Below the pieces are notes generated by a model. That model ran no database searches and was not told the DNA's origin. It saw only the letters and a list, made by a program, of their open reading frames with translations. This document shows positions 38,112-47,087 of a stretch of 64,000 nt of DNA, in pieces. The stretch's first letter is position 1. Every line of letters begins with the position of its first letter. Source of the stretch: GCA-003244245 sp963823755. GTDB lineage: Bacteria; Actinomycetota; Actinomycetes; Mycobacteriales; Pseudonocardiaceae. A program made the translations under genes and the position numbers. The stretch lies in NCBI GenBank assembly GCA_963823755.1, contig CAWGMP010000007.1, positions 496,001-560,000 of the forward strand. Direction: 5' to 3'.

Positions 38112-39032
38112 GTGTCAGCAGGCGCACGGACCACGGTGGTCGTGGTCACCTGGCGGGGTCGTGGTCTGATCGGGGATTGCTTGGACGCGCTGGCCGCCCA
38201 GACCCGTCCACACCGGGTGCTGGTGGTCGACAACGCCTCGACCGACGGTACCGCCGGTGAGCTCGCCACTCACCCGGGGCGACCCGGGGTCCTTCGGATG
38301 ACCCGCAACGTGGGCTACGCCGGAGCCCTGGCTGCTGCGTTACCCCAGGTCAACACGCCCTTCATGGCATGGCTCAATGACGATGCCCAGCCGGAGCCGG
38401 GGTGGTTGGCGGCGCTGGAGGAGGCTATGGACGACGATGGCGCGGCCGCCGCCGCGGCGTCCGTCCTGCACGCCGGGGACGGCACCGTGACCTCGACCGG
38501 GGTGGTGCTCACCGGTACCGGGTACGGCAGGGATACCACCGGGGCGCTGCCGTTCGGCTTCTGCGGCGGGGCCGCACTGCTCCGTACCGACGCGCTGCGC
38601 GCCGCCGGTGGTGTCCCGGGCTCGCTGTTCTGCTACTACGAGGACACCGACACGTCATGGCGGCTACGGTTGGCGGGTTATCAGGTGGTCGCCGTGCCGG
38701 TAGCCCTCGTCCGGCATATCGGGGGCGCCTCGGCCCGGCACGGCGCGCCGGCCTTCCACCGCTGGAACGAGCGCAACCGGCTGCTGGTGCTGCTGCGTTG
38801 CGCACCCGCCTGGGTGGCCGCCCGGGAGCTGGCCGGCTTCGCTGGGCTGACCCTGGTGCTGCCGTTTCGCCGCCACCGTCCCGCGGCGCCGAACTTCATG
38901 CTGCGCCTGCGGCTCCGGGTGATCGCGGAGGTAGCAGCCCGGCTGCCCGCAACCCTGATCGCCCGCTACCGGATCGGCCGCCGCTCCACGGTCGCCCGTG
39001 CAACCGTCTGGTCCACCTGGTCCAACCGCTGA
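38112..39032 (+). CDS. GT2 family glycosyltransferase
   Basis: 306 residues. VVVVTWRGRGLIGDCLDAL, the VVDNASTDG nucleotide loop, WLNDDAQPEPGW metal site and CYYEDTDTSWRLRLAGY acceptor site mark a WbbL/rhamnosyl-type GT-A enzyme. GTG 38112 was chosen as it follows the divergent gap and gives the conserved N-terminus. The next plus-strand gene begins 193 bp later after a hairpin. Confidence 0.88.
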   Translation: MSAGARTTVVVVTWRGRGLIGDCLDALAAQTRPHRVLVVDNASTDGTAGELATHPGRPGVLRMTRNVGYAGALAAALPQVNTPFMAWLNDDAQPEPGWLAALEEAMDDDGAAAAAASVLHAGDGTVTSTGVVLTGTGYGRDTTGALPFGFCGGAALLRTDALRAAGGVPGSLFCYYEDTDTSWRLRLAGYQVVAVPVALVRHIGGASARHGAPAFHRWNERNRLLVLLRCAPAWVAARELAGFAGLTLVLPFRRHRPAAPNFMLRLRLRVIAEVAARLPATLIARYRIGRRSTVARATVWSTWSNR

Positions 39033-39082
39033 CCCGGCGAAACGCCTGCGCTGGGGATGGGCCCTGGATAACCGCCCTGAGG

Positions 39083-39146
39083 GCGCCGAGCTCGACAGCA
39101 GAACCGGCCGCCACGGATGTAACAGCTCCCCTGTCGAACTCGGCGC
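39083..39146 (+). terminator. Hairpin after the GT2 gene
   Basis: A 16-nt arm (39083-39098, GCGCCGAGCTCGACAG) pairs with 39131-39146 with a single mismatch and a 32-nt loop. It lies 50 bp downstream of the GT2 stop, in an otherwise featureless 193-bp gap. Possible terminator or leader structure for the next gene. Confidence 0.4.
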
Positions 39147-39225
39147 ATCCAGGACAGTCGACCCCTGGAAAAACCGGCGCAGCGGGATGGGGGACGCTAG
39201 GCAGCCGCCGAAGGAGGGTGCTGGC

Positions 39226-41706
39226 GTGAGCGAGCATGGGCTGCCGAGGGTGTCGGTGATCGTGGTCAACTACCGCGGCGCGGAGCACACCGTGACCTGC
39301 CTGCGGGCGCTGCGCGACGAACTGGACTGGCCCGCCGAGGCGCTCGAGCTGATCTGCGTGGACAACGCCTCGGGCGACGGCAGCCCGCAGCGGATCGCCG
39401 CCGCCGTGCCGCAGGCCCGACTGATCCGCTCGGCCACCAACACCGGGTTCGCCGGCGGCTGCAACCTCGGAGTGAGTGAAGCGACCGGCACCATCGTCGC
39501 GTTCCTCAATAACGACGCCCGCCCGCACCACGAGTGGGTGCGGGCCGCCGTCGAGACCTTGCGTGACGACCCCGGCATCGCGGCGGTGGCCAGCAAGGTG
39601 CTGGACTGGGACGGCGAGCGGATCGACTACGTCGACGGCGGCCTGACCTGGTATGGGATGGGCTACAAACCGCACGTCGGCAAGCCCGACGACGGGGCCC
39701 ACGACACTGCTCGCGACGTGCTGTTCGGCACCGGCGCCGCGCTGCTGGTCCGGCGCGAGGTCTTCGAGCAGCTCGGCGGGTTCGACGAGCGGTTCTTCAT
39801 GTTCTGCGAGGACGTCGACCTGGGCTGGCGGCTCAATCTGCGCGGGTACCGGGTGCGTTACGAGCCGCGGTCGATCGCCTACCACCGTCACCACGCCTCG
39901 CTGCACGGCGCTGACCCGGCCCGCGAGACCTACCTGCTGGAACGCAACGCGCTCGCCGCGCTGTACAAGAACGTCTCCGACGAAACCCTGGCCACTGCGC
40001 TGCCCGCAGCGCTCGCGCTCGCGGTGCGGCGGGCCACCGCCCGCGGCGAGTGCGACCCCACCGAGCTGGACATGACCAGCCGCAGCCCAGGTGTGGAGGT
40101 CGGCGGCCCGATGGTCGTGCCTCGGGTCACCATGGCCGGGATCTACGCCATCGACCGCTTCGTCGAGATGTTGCCCTCGCTGACCGCGTCGCGACGAGCT
40201 GAGCAGGCCGCTCGGGTCCGCACCGACGCCGACCTGCTCCCGCTGATGCGCAACGCCCTGGAACGCACCTCCCCCGAGATCCCCTACCTGCTCGCGCACG
40301 ACGCCATCGTCGAGGCACTCGGCGTGTCGCAGGTGTACGGGGCCCGGCGACGGATCCTGATCATCACCGCTGACTCGGTGTCGCAGCGGATGGCCGGGCC
40401 GGCGATCCGAGCCTGGAACATGGCCGAAGTGCTCTCCGGTGCGCACGACGTACGCCTGATCAGCCTCAATCGATGTTGCACGCCGCCGCCCGCCGAGTTC
40501 GACGTGCGGCATGTCACCCCACGCCGGATCGGCCCCGACCTGGAGTGGGCGCAGTTGGTAGTCCTCCAAGGCCACGTGCTCGAGCACATACCATCGTTGA
40601 AGACGTCCAACCACATCGTCGTCACCGACATCTACGACCCGATGCACCTCGAGCAACTCGAACAAGGCCGTGATCTGGGTGACAACCAGCGCACGCGGGT
40701 TGTCGACGCGGTCACTGCGGTGTTGTCGACCCAGCTGCGCCGCGGTGACTTCTTCCTGTGCGCCTCGGAACGCCAGCGGCATTTCTGGCTCGGGCATCTG
40801 GCGGCGATCGGGCGGCTGTCTCCCACCGTCTATGACGCCGACCCGACGACCCGCTCGCTACTCGCGGTGGCCCCATTCGGCTTACCCGCCAAACCACCGC
40901 AGCGCACCGGCCCAGGATTGCGCGACACGCTGGGGCTCGGGCCGCGGGAGAAAGTCGTGCTCTGGGCCGGCGGAGTGTATTCCTGGTTCGACCCGCTGAC
41001 CCTGCTGCACGCCGTGCACACGTTGCGCACCGAGCACCCTGACCTGCGACTGGTGTTCCTCGGCATGCGTCACCCGAACCCCGACGTGCCCGAGATGGGC
41101 ATGGCCGGGCAGACCCGCCGACTCGCCGAGGCCCTCGAGCTCACCGGCGAGCAGGTGTTCTTCAACGAGACCTGGGTGCCCTACGCCGACCGGCAGAACT
41201 GGCTGCTCGACGCCGACGCCGGAGTCACCACACATTTCGAGCACATCGAGACCACCTTCGCCTTCCGTACCCGGGTGCTCGACTATCTGTGGGCGGGGCT
41301 ACCCATCGTCACTACTGACGGCGACGCCTTCGCCGAGCTGGTGGCAGCCGAGAAGCTCGGCGTGGTGGTGCCCGCCGGCGATCCGGCGGCGCTGGCGACG
41401 GCGCTGCAACGAGTGCTCTACGACGACGCCTTCGCCGCCGGCTGCCAAGACCGGCTCTCGGCGGTAGCCCAGCGCTTCACCTGGGAGGCTGCGCTGGCGC
41501 CGCTGGTCGAGTTCTGCCGGCACCCACGGCCCGCGCCCGACCGGCTGCGCGGCGCCCCGCTAGTCGCGGACGACCGCCGGGGCGGGGTGGCCGGCACGCT
41601 GCGCCGGGATGCCGCGCTGGCCCGCTCCTACCTCGCTGCCGGCGGGCCCGGTGAAGTGGCCCGACGAGCCGCCGGACGGCTGCGCAGATGGGCTAATCCC
41701 CTGTGA
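39226..41706 (+). CDS. Bifunctional GT2-GT4 glycosyltransferase fusion
   Basis: 826 residues. The N-terminal GT2 domain (about 1-280) has VIVVNYRGAEHTVTC, CVDNASGDG, FLNNDARP and FCEDVDLGWRLNL. A helical linker of about 100 residues follows, then a C-terminal GT-B (GT4) domain from about 380 with ILIITADSVSQRMAGPAIRA, VLWAGGVYSWFDP and VTTHFEHIETTFAFRTR. It probably adds two sugars to one lipid-linked glycan. GTG 39226 follows AAGGAGGG at 7-nt spacing. Its stop TGA is inside a 48-bp palindrome. Confidence 0.92.
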   Translation: MSEHGLPRVSVIVVNYRGAEHTVTCLRALRDELDWPAEALELICVDNASGDGSPQRIAAAVPQARLIRSATNTGFAGGCNLGVSEATGTIVAFLNNDARPHHEWVRAAVETLRDDPGIAAVASKVLDWDGERIDYVDGGLTWYGMGYKPHVGKPDDGAHDTARDVLFGTGAALLVRREVFEQLGGFDERFFMFCEDVDLGWRLNLRGYRVRYEPRSIAYHRHHASLHGADPARETYLLERNALAALYKNVSDETLATALPAALALAVRRATARGECDPTELDMTSRSPGVEVGGPMVVPRVTMAGIYAIDRFVEMLPSLTASRRAEQAARVRTDADLLPLMRNALERTSPEIPYLLAHDAIVEALGVSQVYGARRRILIITADSVSQRMAGPAIRAWNMAEVLSGAHDVRLISLNRCCTPPPAEFDVRHVTPRRIGPDLEWAQLVVLQGHVLEHIPSLKTSNHIVVTDIYDPMHLEQLEQGRDLGDNQRTRVVDAVTAVLSTQLRRGDFFLCASERQRHFWLGHLAAIGRLSPTVYDADPTTRSLLAVAPFGLPAKPPQRTGPGLRDTLGLGPREKVVLWAGGVYSWFDPLTLLHAVHTLRTEHPDLRLVFLGMRHPNPDVPEMGMAGQTRRLAEALELTGEQVFFNETWVPYADRQNWLLDADAGVTTHFEHIETTFAFRTRVLDYLWAGLPIVTTDGDAFAELVAAEKLGVVVPAGDPAALATALQRVLYDDAFAAGCQDRLSAVAQRFTWEAALAPLVEFCRHPRPAPDRLRGAPLVADDRRGGVAGTLRRDAALARSYLAAGGPGEVARRAAGRLRRWANPL

Positions 41707-41746
41707 GTGGCAGACAGCGTCATGACGCTGTCTGCCACTCACAGGG
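41699..41746. repeat. 48-bp perfect palindrome after the GT fusion gene
   Basis: Two 24-bp arms match perfectly around a central CATG (41721-41724). The outer stem contains TGTGAGTGGC/GCCACTCACA, like the elements at 2616 and 4313. The stop codon of the fusion gene (41704-41706) is inside the left arm and the next plus-strand gene starts 13 bp beyond the right arm (or, less likely, at GTG 41703 within it). The short distance argues against a simple terminator. Confidence 0.75.
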
Positions 41747-41759
41747 CAACACCGTCCGC

Positions 41760-42866
41760 GTGTTGCTGGACGGCACGCCACTGCTGGGGCAGCGCAGCGG
41801 GGTCGGTCGTTACACCGCCGCGCTGCTGCGCGAGCTGGCCACGAGGTCCGATGTGGACGTCACGGTCACCGCGTTCACTGCCCGCGGTCAAGGGGCATTA
41901 CGCGCTGCGGTGCCCGCTGGGGTGGCGGTACGCGGCGGACCGGTCCCGGCCCGGGCGCTGCGAACGTTGTGGAAACGCGCGAGCTGGCCACCCACCGAGC
42001 TGCTCGCCGCCGACGCCGACGTGCTGCACGCCACCAACTTCGTGCTGCCGCCGTCCACGCGCGCCCGGGGCGTCGTCACTGTGCACGACCTGGCGTTCCT
42101 GGATCGTCCAGAGTTCCTGGCTCCGGCGCAGCGTGATCTGCCGGACCTGGTCCGGCAGTCGGTGACCCGGGCGGCGATGGTCTGCACCCCCAGCGACGCG
42201 GTGGCGCAGCAGGTGACCTGCCGGCTCGGCATCCCGGCGGAGCGGATCGTGGTCACCCCGTTGGGCGTGGATCCCTCATGGTCCGACGCCGCCGCGCCCG
42301 CCGAAGCGTTGCGCACGACGCTGCGGTTGCCGCCGCGGTACCTGCTGTTCCTCGGTGCAGCACAGCCGCGCAAGGGCCTCGACGTGCTGCTCGATGCGCA
42401 CGCCTCACAACCAGGGTTCGCACCGTTGGTGCTCGCCGGCCCGGCCGGTTGGGGTCCGGCGCGCACCACATCGTCCCGGGTGTGCACCGTGGGCTATCTC
42501 GACGAGGCTGATGTCCGCTGCGTGGTAGCCGGCGCGATCGCGCTGGTGCTGCCTTCGCGCGACGAGGGTTTCGGCCTACCGGTGCTGGAAGCGATGGCGG
42601 CCGGGACACCGGTGGTGTGCTCCGACCTGCCCGCGCTGCGGGAGATCGCTGGTGGGCTGGCCATCCTGGTCCCGCCGGGGGACGCAGCTGCCCTGGCCGC
42701 AGCGCTGACCGTCGTCGACGGCGCTGGTGACGATCCGCAGGGTGCGACCGCCCGGCGCGCGCACGCTGCCCGCTACACCTGGCAAGCCTGTGCGGACGCA
42801 ACGATTCGCGCATACCGGCTCGCGGCTGATCCGGACGCTCATACCGGGCACGCCGGGCATCGCTGA
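41760..42866 (+). CDS. GT4 family glycosyltransferase
   Basis: 368 residues from GTG 41760. GQRSGVGRYTAALLREL, VTVHDLAFLDRPEF, LFLGAAQPRKGLDVLL and DEGFGLPVLEAMAAGTPVV indicate the same GT-B subfamily as the two minus-strand GT4 genes. The frame is also open from GTG 41703, which would form a GTGA overlap with the upstream stop but would translate the palindrome; that start was not preferred. It is likely cotranscribed with the fusion gene. Confidence 0.88.
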   Translation: MLLDGTPLLGQRSGVGRYTAALLRELATRSDVDVTVTAFTARGQGALRAAVPAGVAVRGGPVPARALRTLWKRASWPPTELLAADADVLHATNFVLPPSTRARGVVTVHDLAFLDRPEFLAPAQRDLPDLVRQSVTRAAMVCTPSDAVAQQVTCRLGIPAERIVVTPLGVDPSWSDAAAPAEALRTTLRLPPRYLLFLGAAQPRKGLDVLLDAHASQPGFAPLVLAGPAGWGPARTTSSRVCTVGYLDEADVRCVVAGAIALVLPSRDEGFGLPVLEAMAAGTPVVCSDLPALREIAGGLAILVPPGDAAALAAALTVVDGAGDDPQGATARRAHAARYTWQACADATIRAYRLAADPDAHTGHAGHR

Positions 42867-42926
42867 TGGACACGCAGCGATACTGAGCTCCCTGCCGGGT
42901 TTCACCCACGTGGCCTAACGAAAGTC

Positions 42927-42948
42927 ACGTTACTATAACGTTACTATA
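42927..42948 (+). promoter_or_regulatory. Tandem ACGTTACTATA repeat upstream of DUF4185
   Basis: An 11-bp unit is repeated head to tail without spacer (42927-42937, 42938-42948). It includes the inverted repeat CGTTA-CTA-TAACG (42928-42940). AT-rich in a GC-rich context, it looks like an operator combined with a -10 region of the DUF4185 gene. A TTCGGGGACA copy lies 54 bp downstream at 43002-43011. Confidence 0.45.
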
Positions 42949-43038
42949 CGGGGAGTCGCACACTAGATACGCAATGCGGTGGGGAGGACCGCTTTCCCTC
43001 GTTCGGGGACAGAGGGACGTCGCTTACAGCCACGCCCA

Positions 43039-43062
43039 CGTTGGCGCATCACTGCGTCAACG
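43039..43062 (+). other. Leader hairpin before DUF4185
   Basis: CGTTGGCGCA (43039-43048) and TGCGTCAACG (43053-43062) pair over 10 bp with one G-U and a 4-nt loop. It lies about 35 bp before the likely start codon. It could influence translation, or be incidental. Confidence 0.35.
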
Positions 43063-43098
43063 CGATGACACGCGCGTTCAGGCAGAAGGGGGAGGACG

Positions 43099-44223
43099 AT
43101 TCTCACTCACCGAACTCAGATCGGGGCTATCTTAGCGGCTCTGAGCGTGGCCACGGTAGCAGTCACAGTCAACGCGGCTGCCCCCGGGGTGGCGCAAACG
43201 GCACCACTGGAGCAGGCGAAGCCGGTCGCCGTGCTGACCGGCGCCCAGTCCATCAACGAGACCGAGGCGCGTTACCAGGTCAAAGGCACCGACCTGGGCA
43301 TCATGTGGGCCGACGGGCGAGGGCAGATCCTGGCCGCCTTCGGCGACACCTTCGGCGCCGGGTGGGCTGGTATCACCAGCGGATTCGCCAACCCGACCAC
43401 GATCGATTGGCGCTCGAACACTCTGGCCCACAGCACGGATCACAACCCGGCAGACGGCATGTCCTTCGACTTCGTCACCGACCGTCCCGGCCACGCCAAG
43501 GAGCTGCTGCCGTCGCTCAAGAAAGACGGCGTCGAGATGACCAAAATCCCTACCGGCGGGATCAATGTCGGCGGGCGCGACTACCTGGGCTACATGTCGA
43601 TACGCAGCTTCACCGAACCCGGACATTGGATCACGAACTACAGCGGCATCGCTTACTCCGACGACGGCGGCCAGACCTGGAAGGACGCCTCCAGCGCGCG
43701 CCGGCCGAACACCCGCGCCCTGGACGAGAAATTCCAGATGCCCGCCTATGCCCGGCAAGACGGCTTCGTTTACGTCTTCGGCACGCCCAACGGCCGCTTC
43801 GGCGACGCCTACATCGCCCGGGTGCCCGAACAGCACCTGCTCGACAAATCCGCCTACGAGTACTGGACCGGGACAGCCTGGCAGCGAGGCGGCAGCGTGA
43901 TCGCGGCCCCCATCGTGACCGGACCCGTCGGGGAGCTGTCGGTCCGCTACGACCAGGTCCTGAGAAGCTGGGAGATGATGTACCTCGACGAGTCGCGTAA
44001 GGAGATCGTGATCCGGCTCGCGCCGCGACCGACTGGACCGTGGGGCACACCGATGCCGGTCGCCACGGCACGCGAGTACCCGAACCTTTACGGCGGATTC
44101 CTGAACCCGGACTCCACGGGGCGCGACATCTATTTCACGATGACCCAGTACGACCGCTACAACGTCTCGATGATGCACGCCGAGCTGCCGGCCGACACGG
44201 TGACCAGGACAGCGCCACACTGA
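43099..44223 (+). CDS. Secreted DUF4185 protein, candidate endo-D-arabinanase
   Basis: About 374 residues. A Sec signal (THRTQIGAILAALSVATVAVTVNAAA, cleaved near the Ala-rich end) precedes a beta-propeller-like catalytic domain with an Asp-box like YSDDGGQTWKD. DUF4185 proteins were shown to include endo-D-arabinanases (GH183) that cleave arabinogalactan arabinan; this member is a candidate by family only. The first ordinary start is GTG 43147, which would cut off the signal peptide's charged region. The frame closes at 43066, and GGGGGAGG (43088-43095) sits just before ATT 43099, so an ATT start is proposed. Its stop is four bases from that of convergent rmlD. Confidence 0.8.
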   Translation: MLTHRTQIGAILAALSVATVAVTVNAAAPGVAQTAPLEQAKPVAVLTGAQSINETEARYQVKGTDLGIMWADGRGQILAAFGDTFGAGWAGITSGFANPTTIDWRSNTLAHSTDHNPADGMSFDFVTDRPGHAKELLPSLKKDGVEMTKIPTGGINVGGRDYLGYMSIRSFTEPGHWITNYSGIAYSDDGGQTWKDASSARRPNTRALDEKFQMPAYARQDGFVYVFGTPNGRFGDAYIARVPEQHLLDKSAYEYWTGTAWQRGGSVIAAPIVTGPVGELSVRYDQVLRSWEMMYLDESRKEIVIRLAPRPTGPWGTPMPVATAREYPNLYGGFLNPDSTGRDIYFTMTQYDRYNVSMMHAELPADTVTRTAPH

Positions 44224-44227
44224 GCTC

Positions 44228-45133
44228 TCAACTGGCGAGCACTCCTGCGGCACCGGCCGCGTGCAGCGCGTGGCGCCAGTGCCGCAGTTCGGGCAGCCCG
44301 GCAGCAGCCCACCCAGCGGTGTCCAGGACCGAGTTCGCCGGGCGTGGCGCGGGCCGACCGAACTCCGCGGCGGTGCAGGGCTGCACCCGGTCCGGATCGG
44401 CACCGATCTCGACGAATACCGCCCGGGCCAGCCCGAACCAGGTAGTGGAGGCCGCGTTGACGCAGTGCAGCACGCCCCCAGGCACCCGATCGGCGGCCAG
44501 CACGAGCGCGATCAGACCGTCAGCGAGATCCGCCGTCCAGGTCGGGTTGCCGTACTGATCATCGACTACCCGGACGGTCTCACGCTCGCGGGCCAAGGCC
44601 GCCATAGTGCGCACGAAGTTGCCGCCATGGGCGCCGTAAAGCCACGCTGTCCGCACCACATGCGCCGACGCCCCCGAGGACAGCACCGCCCGCTCCCCCG
44701 CCAGCTTGGTCCGGCCGTACACGGTCCTCGGTTCGGTCCGGTCGTCTGCGCGGTGGGGTCCAGCGCCGTCGCCCGCGAAGACGTAGTCGGTCGAGACCTG
44801 CACCAGATGCGCCTGATGGGCGGCACAGGCCCGGGCCAGGTTGGCGGGACCCTCCGCATTGACCGAGCGGGCCCGCGCAGCACCCTCGCGCTCGGCGGCG
44901 TCCACCGAGGTGTAGGCCGCCGCATTGACCACCACCAGCCGGGCGCCGCCTCGGCCCACCGATGCTGCCTCCAAGGACGATAGGGACGAGACCGCGTCGG
45001 ACACCGCTGCGGAATCGGTGACGTCGAGCCCGGTCGAGCCCGGAGCGTCGATCTGGGTGATCCCGGCGCGGGCGGCCGCAGCAACCAGATCCCGGCCGAG
45101 TTGGCCCCGAGCACCGGTGATCAGCAGCCGCAT
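44228..45133 (-). CDS. rmlD: dTDP-4-dehydrorhamnose reductase
   Basis: 301 residues. The Rossmann motif GARGQLGRDLV at the N-terminus, VNAAAYTSVDAAE, STDYVFAGDG and the catalytic YGRTKLAGE (Tyr-x3-Lys) are all present. It makes dTDP-L-rhamnose, the donor for WbbL. ATG 45133 follows GGAGGG about 7 nt upstream. It is divergent from the LCP gene and convergent with DUF4185. The rest of the rhamnose pathway (rmlABC) is not in this window. Confidence 0.95.
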   Translation of the reverse strand: MRLLITGARGQLGRDLVAAAARAGITQIDAPGSTGLDVTDSAAVSDAVSSLSSLEAASVGRGGARLVVVNAAAYTSVDAAEREGAARARSVNAEGPANLARACAAHQAHLVQVSTDYVFAGDGAGPHRADDRTEPRTVYGRTKLAGERAVLSSGASAHVVRTAWLYGAHGGNFVRTMAALARERETVRVVDDQYGNPTWTADLADGLIALVLAADRVPGGVLHCVNAASTTWFGLARAVFVEIGADPDRVQPCTAAEFGRPAPRPANSVLDTAGWAAAGLPELRHWRHALHAAGAAGVLAS

Positions 45134-45223
45134 CGGTGCACCCTCCCACTGTGGCCGACGATAGGCGATCACGGCGGTCGAGTGTGCCACGGCAACCTGA
45201 TCAGGGGTTCACACGTCTGGACT

Positions 45224-45249
45224 AGACAGCTGTTGGATGAGACAGCTGT
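45224..45249. promoter_or_regulatory. AGACAGCTGT direct repeat in the rmlD-LCP gap
   Basis: AGACAGCTGT occurs at 45224-45233 and 45240-45249, 16 bp apart, each containing the palindrome CAGCTG. It lies between divergent rmlD (start 45133) and the LCP gene (start 45317), so it is a candidate operator. No clear promoter hexamers were fixed. Confidence 0.35.
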
Positions 45250-45316
45250 GCGCGGGCTGGGTTGACGACCCGCGCCATAGCCTGGTACTGCCGCCGCACG
45301 ACGCAGGAGGGCATCC

Positions 45317-47020
45317 GTGGACGACAGGCCAGCCCGATCGGGAGGCTCCGATCGGCACGGCTCCAATCGGCACGCGTCCGGCAGAACCGGGCGGCGTAAC
45401 CCAGCCGACAGCCCGTCGCCCACGATGCGCGGATCCCGTCCAGCTGGGACCCGCGCATCGGGCACCGCGCCGACGCGCGGGCGGCGCGCGACCGCGGCAC
45501 CCCAGCGGCGTGCCCGGCGACATCGCAACTATGGCTTGCAGCTCACCAAGCTGGCGCTCGCAATGGTCTCTACGCTGGTGTTCGGTCTCACGGGGTATGG
45601 ATGGGCCACATTCCAGAACCTTCACCAAGGGCTGAGCACCACGAACGTGATCGGCTTGACCGCTCCGGACAAAGCCACCGACATCCTGCTGGTCGGTTTG
45701 GACAGCCGGACCGACGCGCATGACAACCCGTTGCCCCACGACGTGCTGGCCCAGTTGCGCGCCGGAAACAACGAAGGTGAACTCACCGACACCCTGATCC
45801 TGGTGCGGATTCCCAATGATGGCCGGCGCGCGGTCGCGATCTCACTGCCCCGAGATCTGTACGTCGAGCTACCTGATGGCTACGGCAAGCACAAGCTCAA
45901 CTCCGCGTACACGCGCGCGAAAAGCGCCACCGCGGAGCGGCTCGTCGCGCAAGGCGCCGACCCGGCGACGGTGCGTACCGAGTCTGTCGCCGCTGGCCGA
46001 AAGGTATTGCTGCAGGCAGTCAAGGACCTCACCGGAGTAGGCATCGACCACTACGCGGAGATCAACCTGCTCGGTTTCTCATTACTCACCGATGCCGTCG
46101 GCGGAGTTCAGGTATGCCTGAAGGCACCGGTTCACGACAGGTTCTCCGGTGCGAACTTCCCGGCCGGCCCGCAGCTGATCTCGGGGCCGGACGCATTGGC
46201 CTTCGTCCGGCAGCGGCACGGATTGCCCCGCGGTGACCTCGACCGCATCGTGCGCCAGCAGGCGTACATGGCATCGTTGGCCAGCAAGGTGCTGACCGCG
46301 GGCACGCTGGCCAACCCCAGCCGGATCAATCAGTTGATCAACGCAACCCAGCAGTCGCTGGTGCTCGACGAGGGCTTCGACGTGCTCGACTTCGCCACTC
46401 GGATGCAAGGCCTTGCCGCCGGCAACATGGTGTTCGTGACCGTTCCGGTCTTGGGCGACGGCGACAGCGAGTCCGACGGGTCGGTGCTCAAGGTCGACCC
46501 GGAGGCGGTGCGGACCTTCGTCGCCCAGGCGATCGAGGCCCCTTCCACGACGGGCGCCAAACCCGCCCCGCCGGGCAAGGCGACCATCACCGTCGAGGTG
46601 TTCAACACCTCGACGGTGGTCGGGCTGGCCAAATCTGTCTCTGAACAACTGACCAGCCAGGGATTCCTCCCGGGCACCGTCGGCAACAGCCCCGCCCGAG
46701 CCACCAGCGTGGTGCGTTATGCAACTGGCGGTGAGGATGCCGGTCGCCTGGTGGCCGATACGCTCGGTGGTCTGCCGGTCGAGGAAGGCGCCGGCCTGAC
46801 AGCCGGCACCGTGCAGGTCTACCTCGGCAAGGACTATTCCGGGCCGGGCAGGCCACGGGTCGCGGGTGCGTCGCTGCGGGTGGACCCCTCGGCCGCGACC
46901 GGCGGCGTACGACCGGTCGTCGATGTCGCGGGCGCAGGCGCCACCTCGACCCGAGTGCCCCCGCCCCCCCCATCGCCTCGACCGTCGGTGGTGGGTGGCA
47001 AGGTGCCGTGCGTCTCCTGA
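45317..47020 (+). CDS. LytR-CpsA-Psr (LCP) family glycan-peptidoglycan ligase with LytR_C domain
   Basis: 567 residues. A basic, Arg-rich cytoplasmic N-terminus (about 70 residues) precedes one membrane helix (LTKLALAMVSTLVFGLTGYGW). The LCP domain follows, with DSRTD, TDTLILVRIP, SLPRDLYVELP and a conserved Arg region (FVRQRHGLPRGDLDRI), then LytR_C (about 435-520) and a Pro-rich tail. LCP enzymes move lipid-linked arabinogalactan or other polymers onto peptidoglycan; the neighbourhood (rmlD, WbbL) suits this. GTG 45317 follows GGAGG at 6-nt spacing. Confidence 0.95.
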   Translation: MDDRPARSGGSDRHGSNRHASGRTGRRNPADSPSPTMRGSRPAGTRASGTAPTRGRRATAAPQRRARRHRNYGLQLTKLALAMVSTLVFGLTGYGWATFQNLHQGLSTTNVIGLTAPDKATDILLVGLDSRTDAHDNPLPHDVLAQLRAGNNEGELTDTLILVRIPNDGRRAVAISLPRDLYVELPDGYGKHKLNSAYTRAKSATAERLVAQGADPATVRTESVAAGRKVLLQAVKDLTGVGIDHYAEINLLGFSLLTDAVGGVQVCLKAPVHDRFSGANFPAGPQLISGPDALAFVRQRHGLPRGDLDRIVRQQAYMASLASKVLTAGTLANPSRINQLINATQQSLVLDEGFDVLDFATRMQGLAAGNMVFVTVPVLGDGDSESDGSVLKVDPEAVRTFVAQAIEAPSTTGAKPAPPGKATITVEVFNTSTVVGLAKSVSEQLTSQGFLPGTVGNSPARATSVVRYATGGEDAGRLVADTLGGLPVEEGAGLTAGTVQVYLGKDYSGPGRPRVAGASLRVDPSAATGGVRPVVDVAGAGATSTRVPPPPPSPRPSVVGGKVPCVS

Positions 47021-47087
47021 CCCACTCACGTTTCGGTGCAGGTTCCGCTCGCGATGCGGATGAACTCGCCGGGGGTGGGTTAGCCGG

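Noticed and set aside
38896..40797. 633-residue minus-strand frame opposite the GT2-GT4 fusion
   Set aside because: Antisense shadow; the plus strand holds clear glycosyltransferase motifs.
41703..41759. GTG 41703 as GT4 start
   Set aside because: It would encode the palindrome; the two other copies of the palindrome family are outside genes, and the conserved N-terminus begins after 41760.
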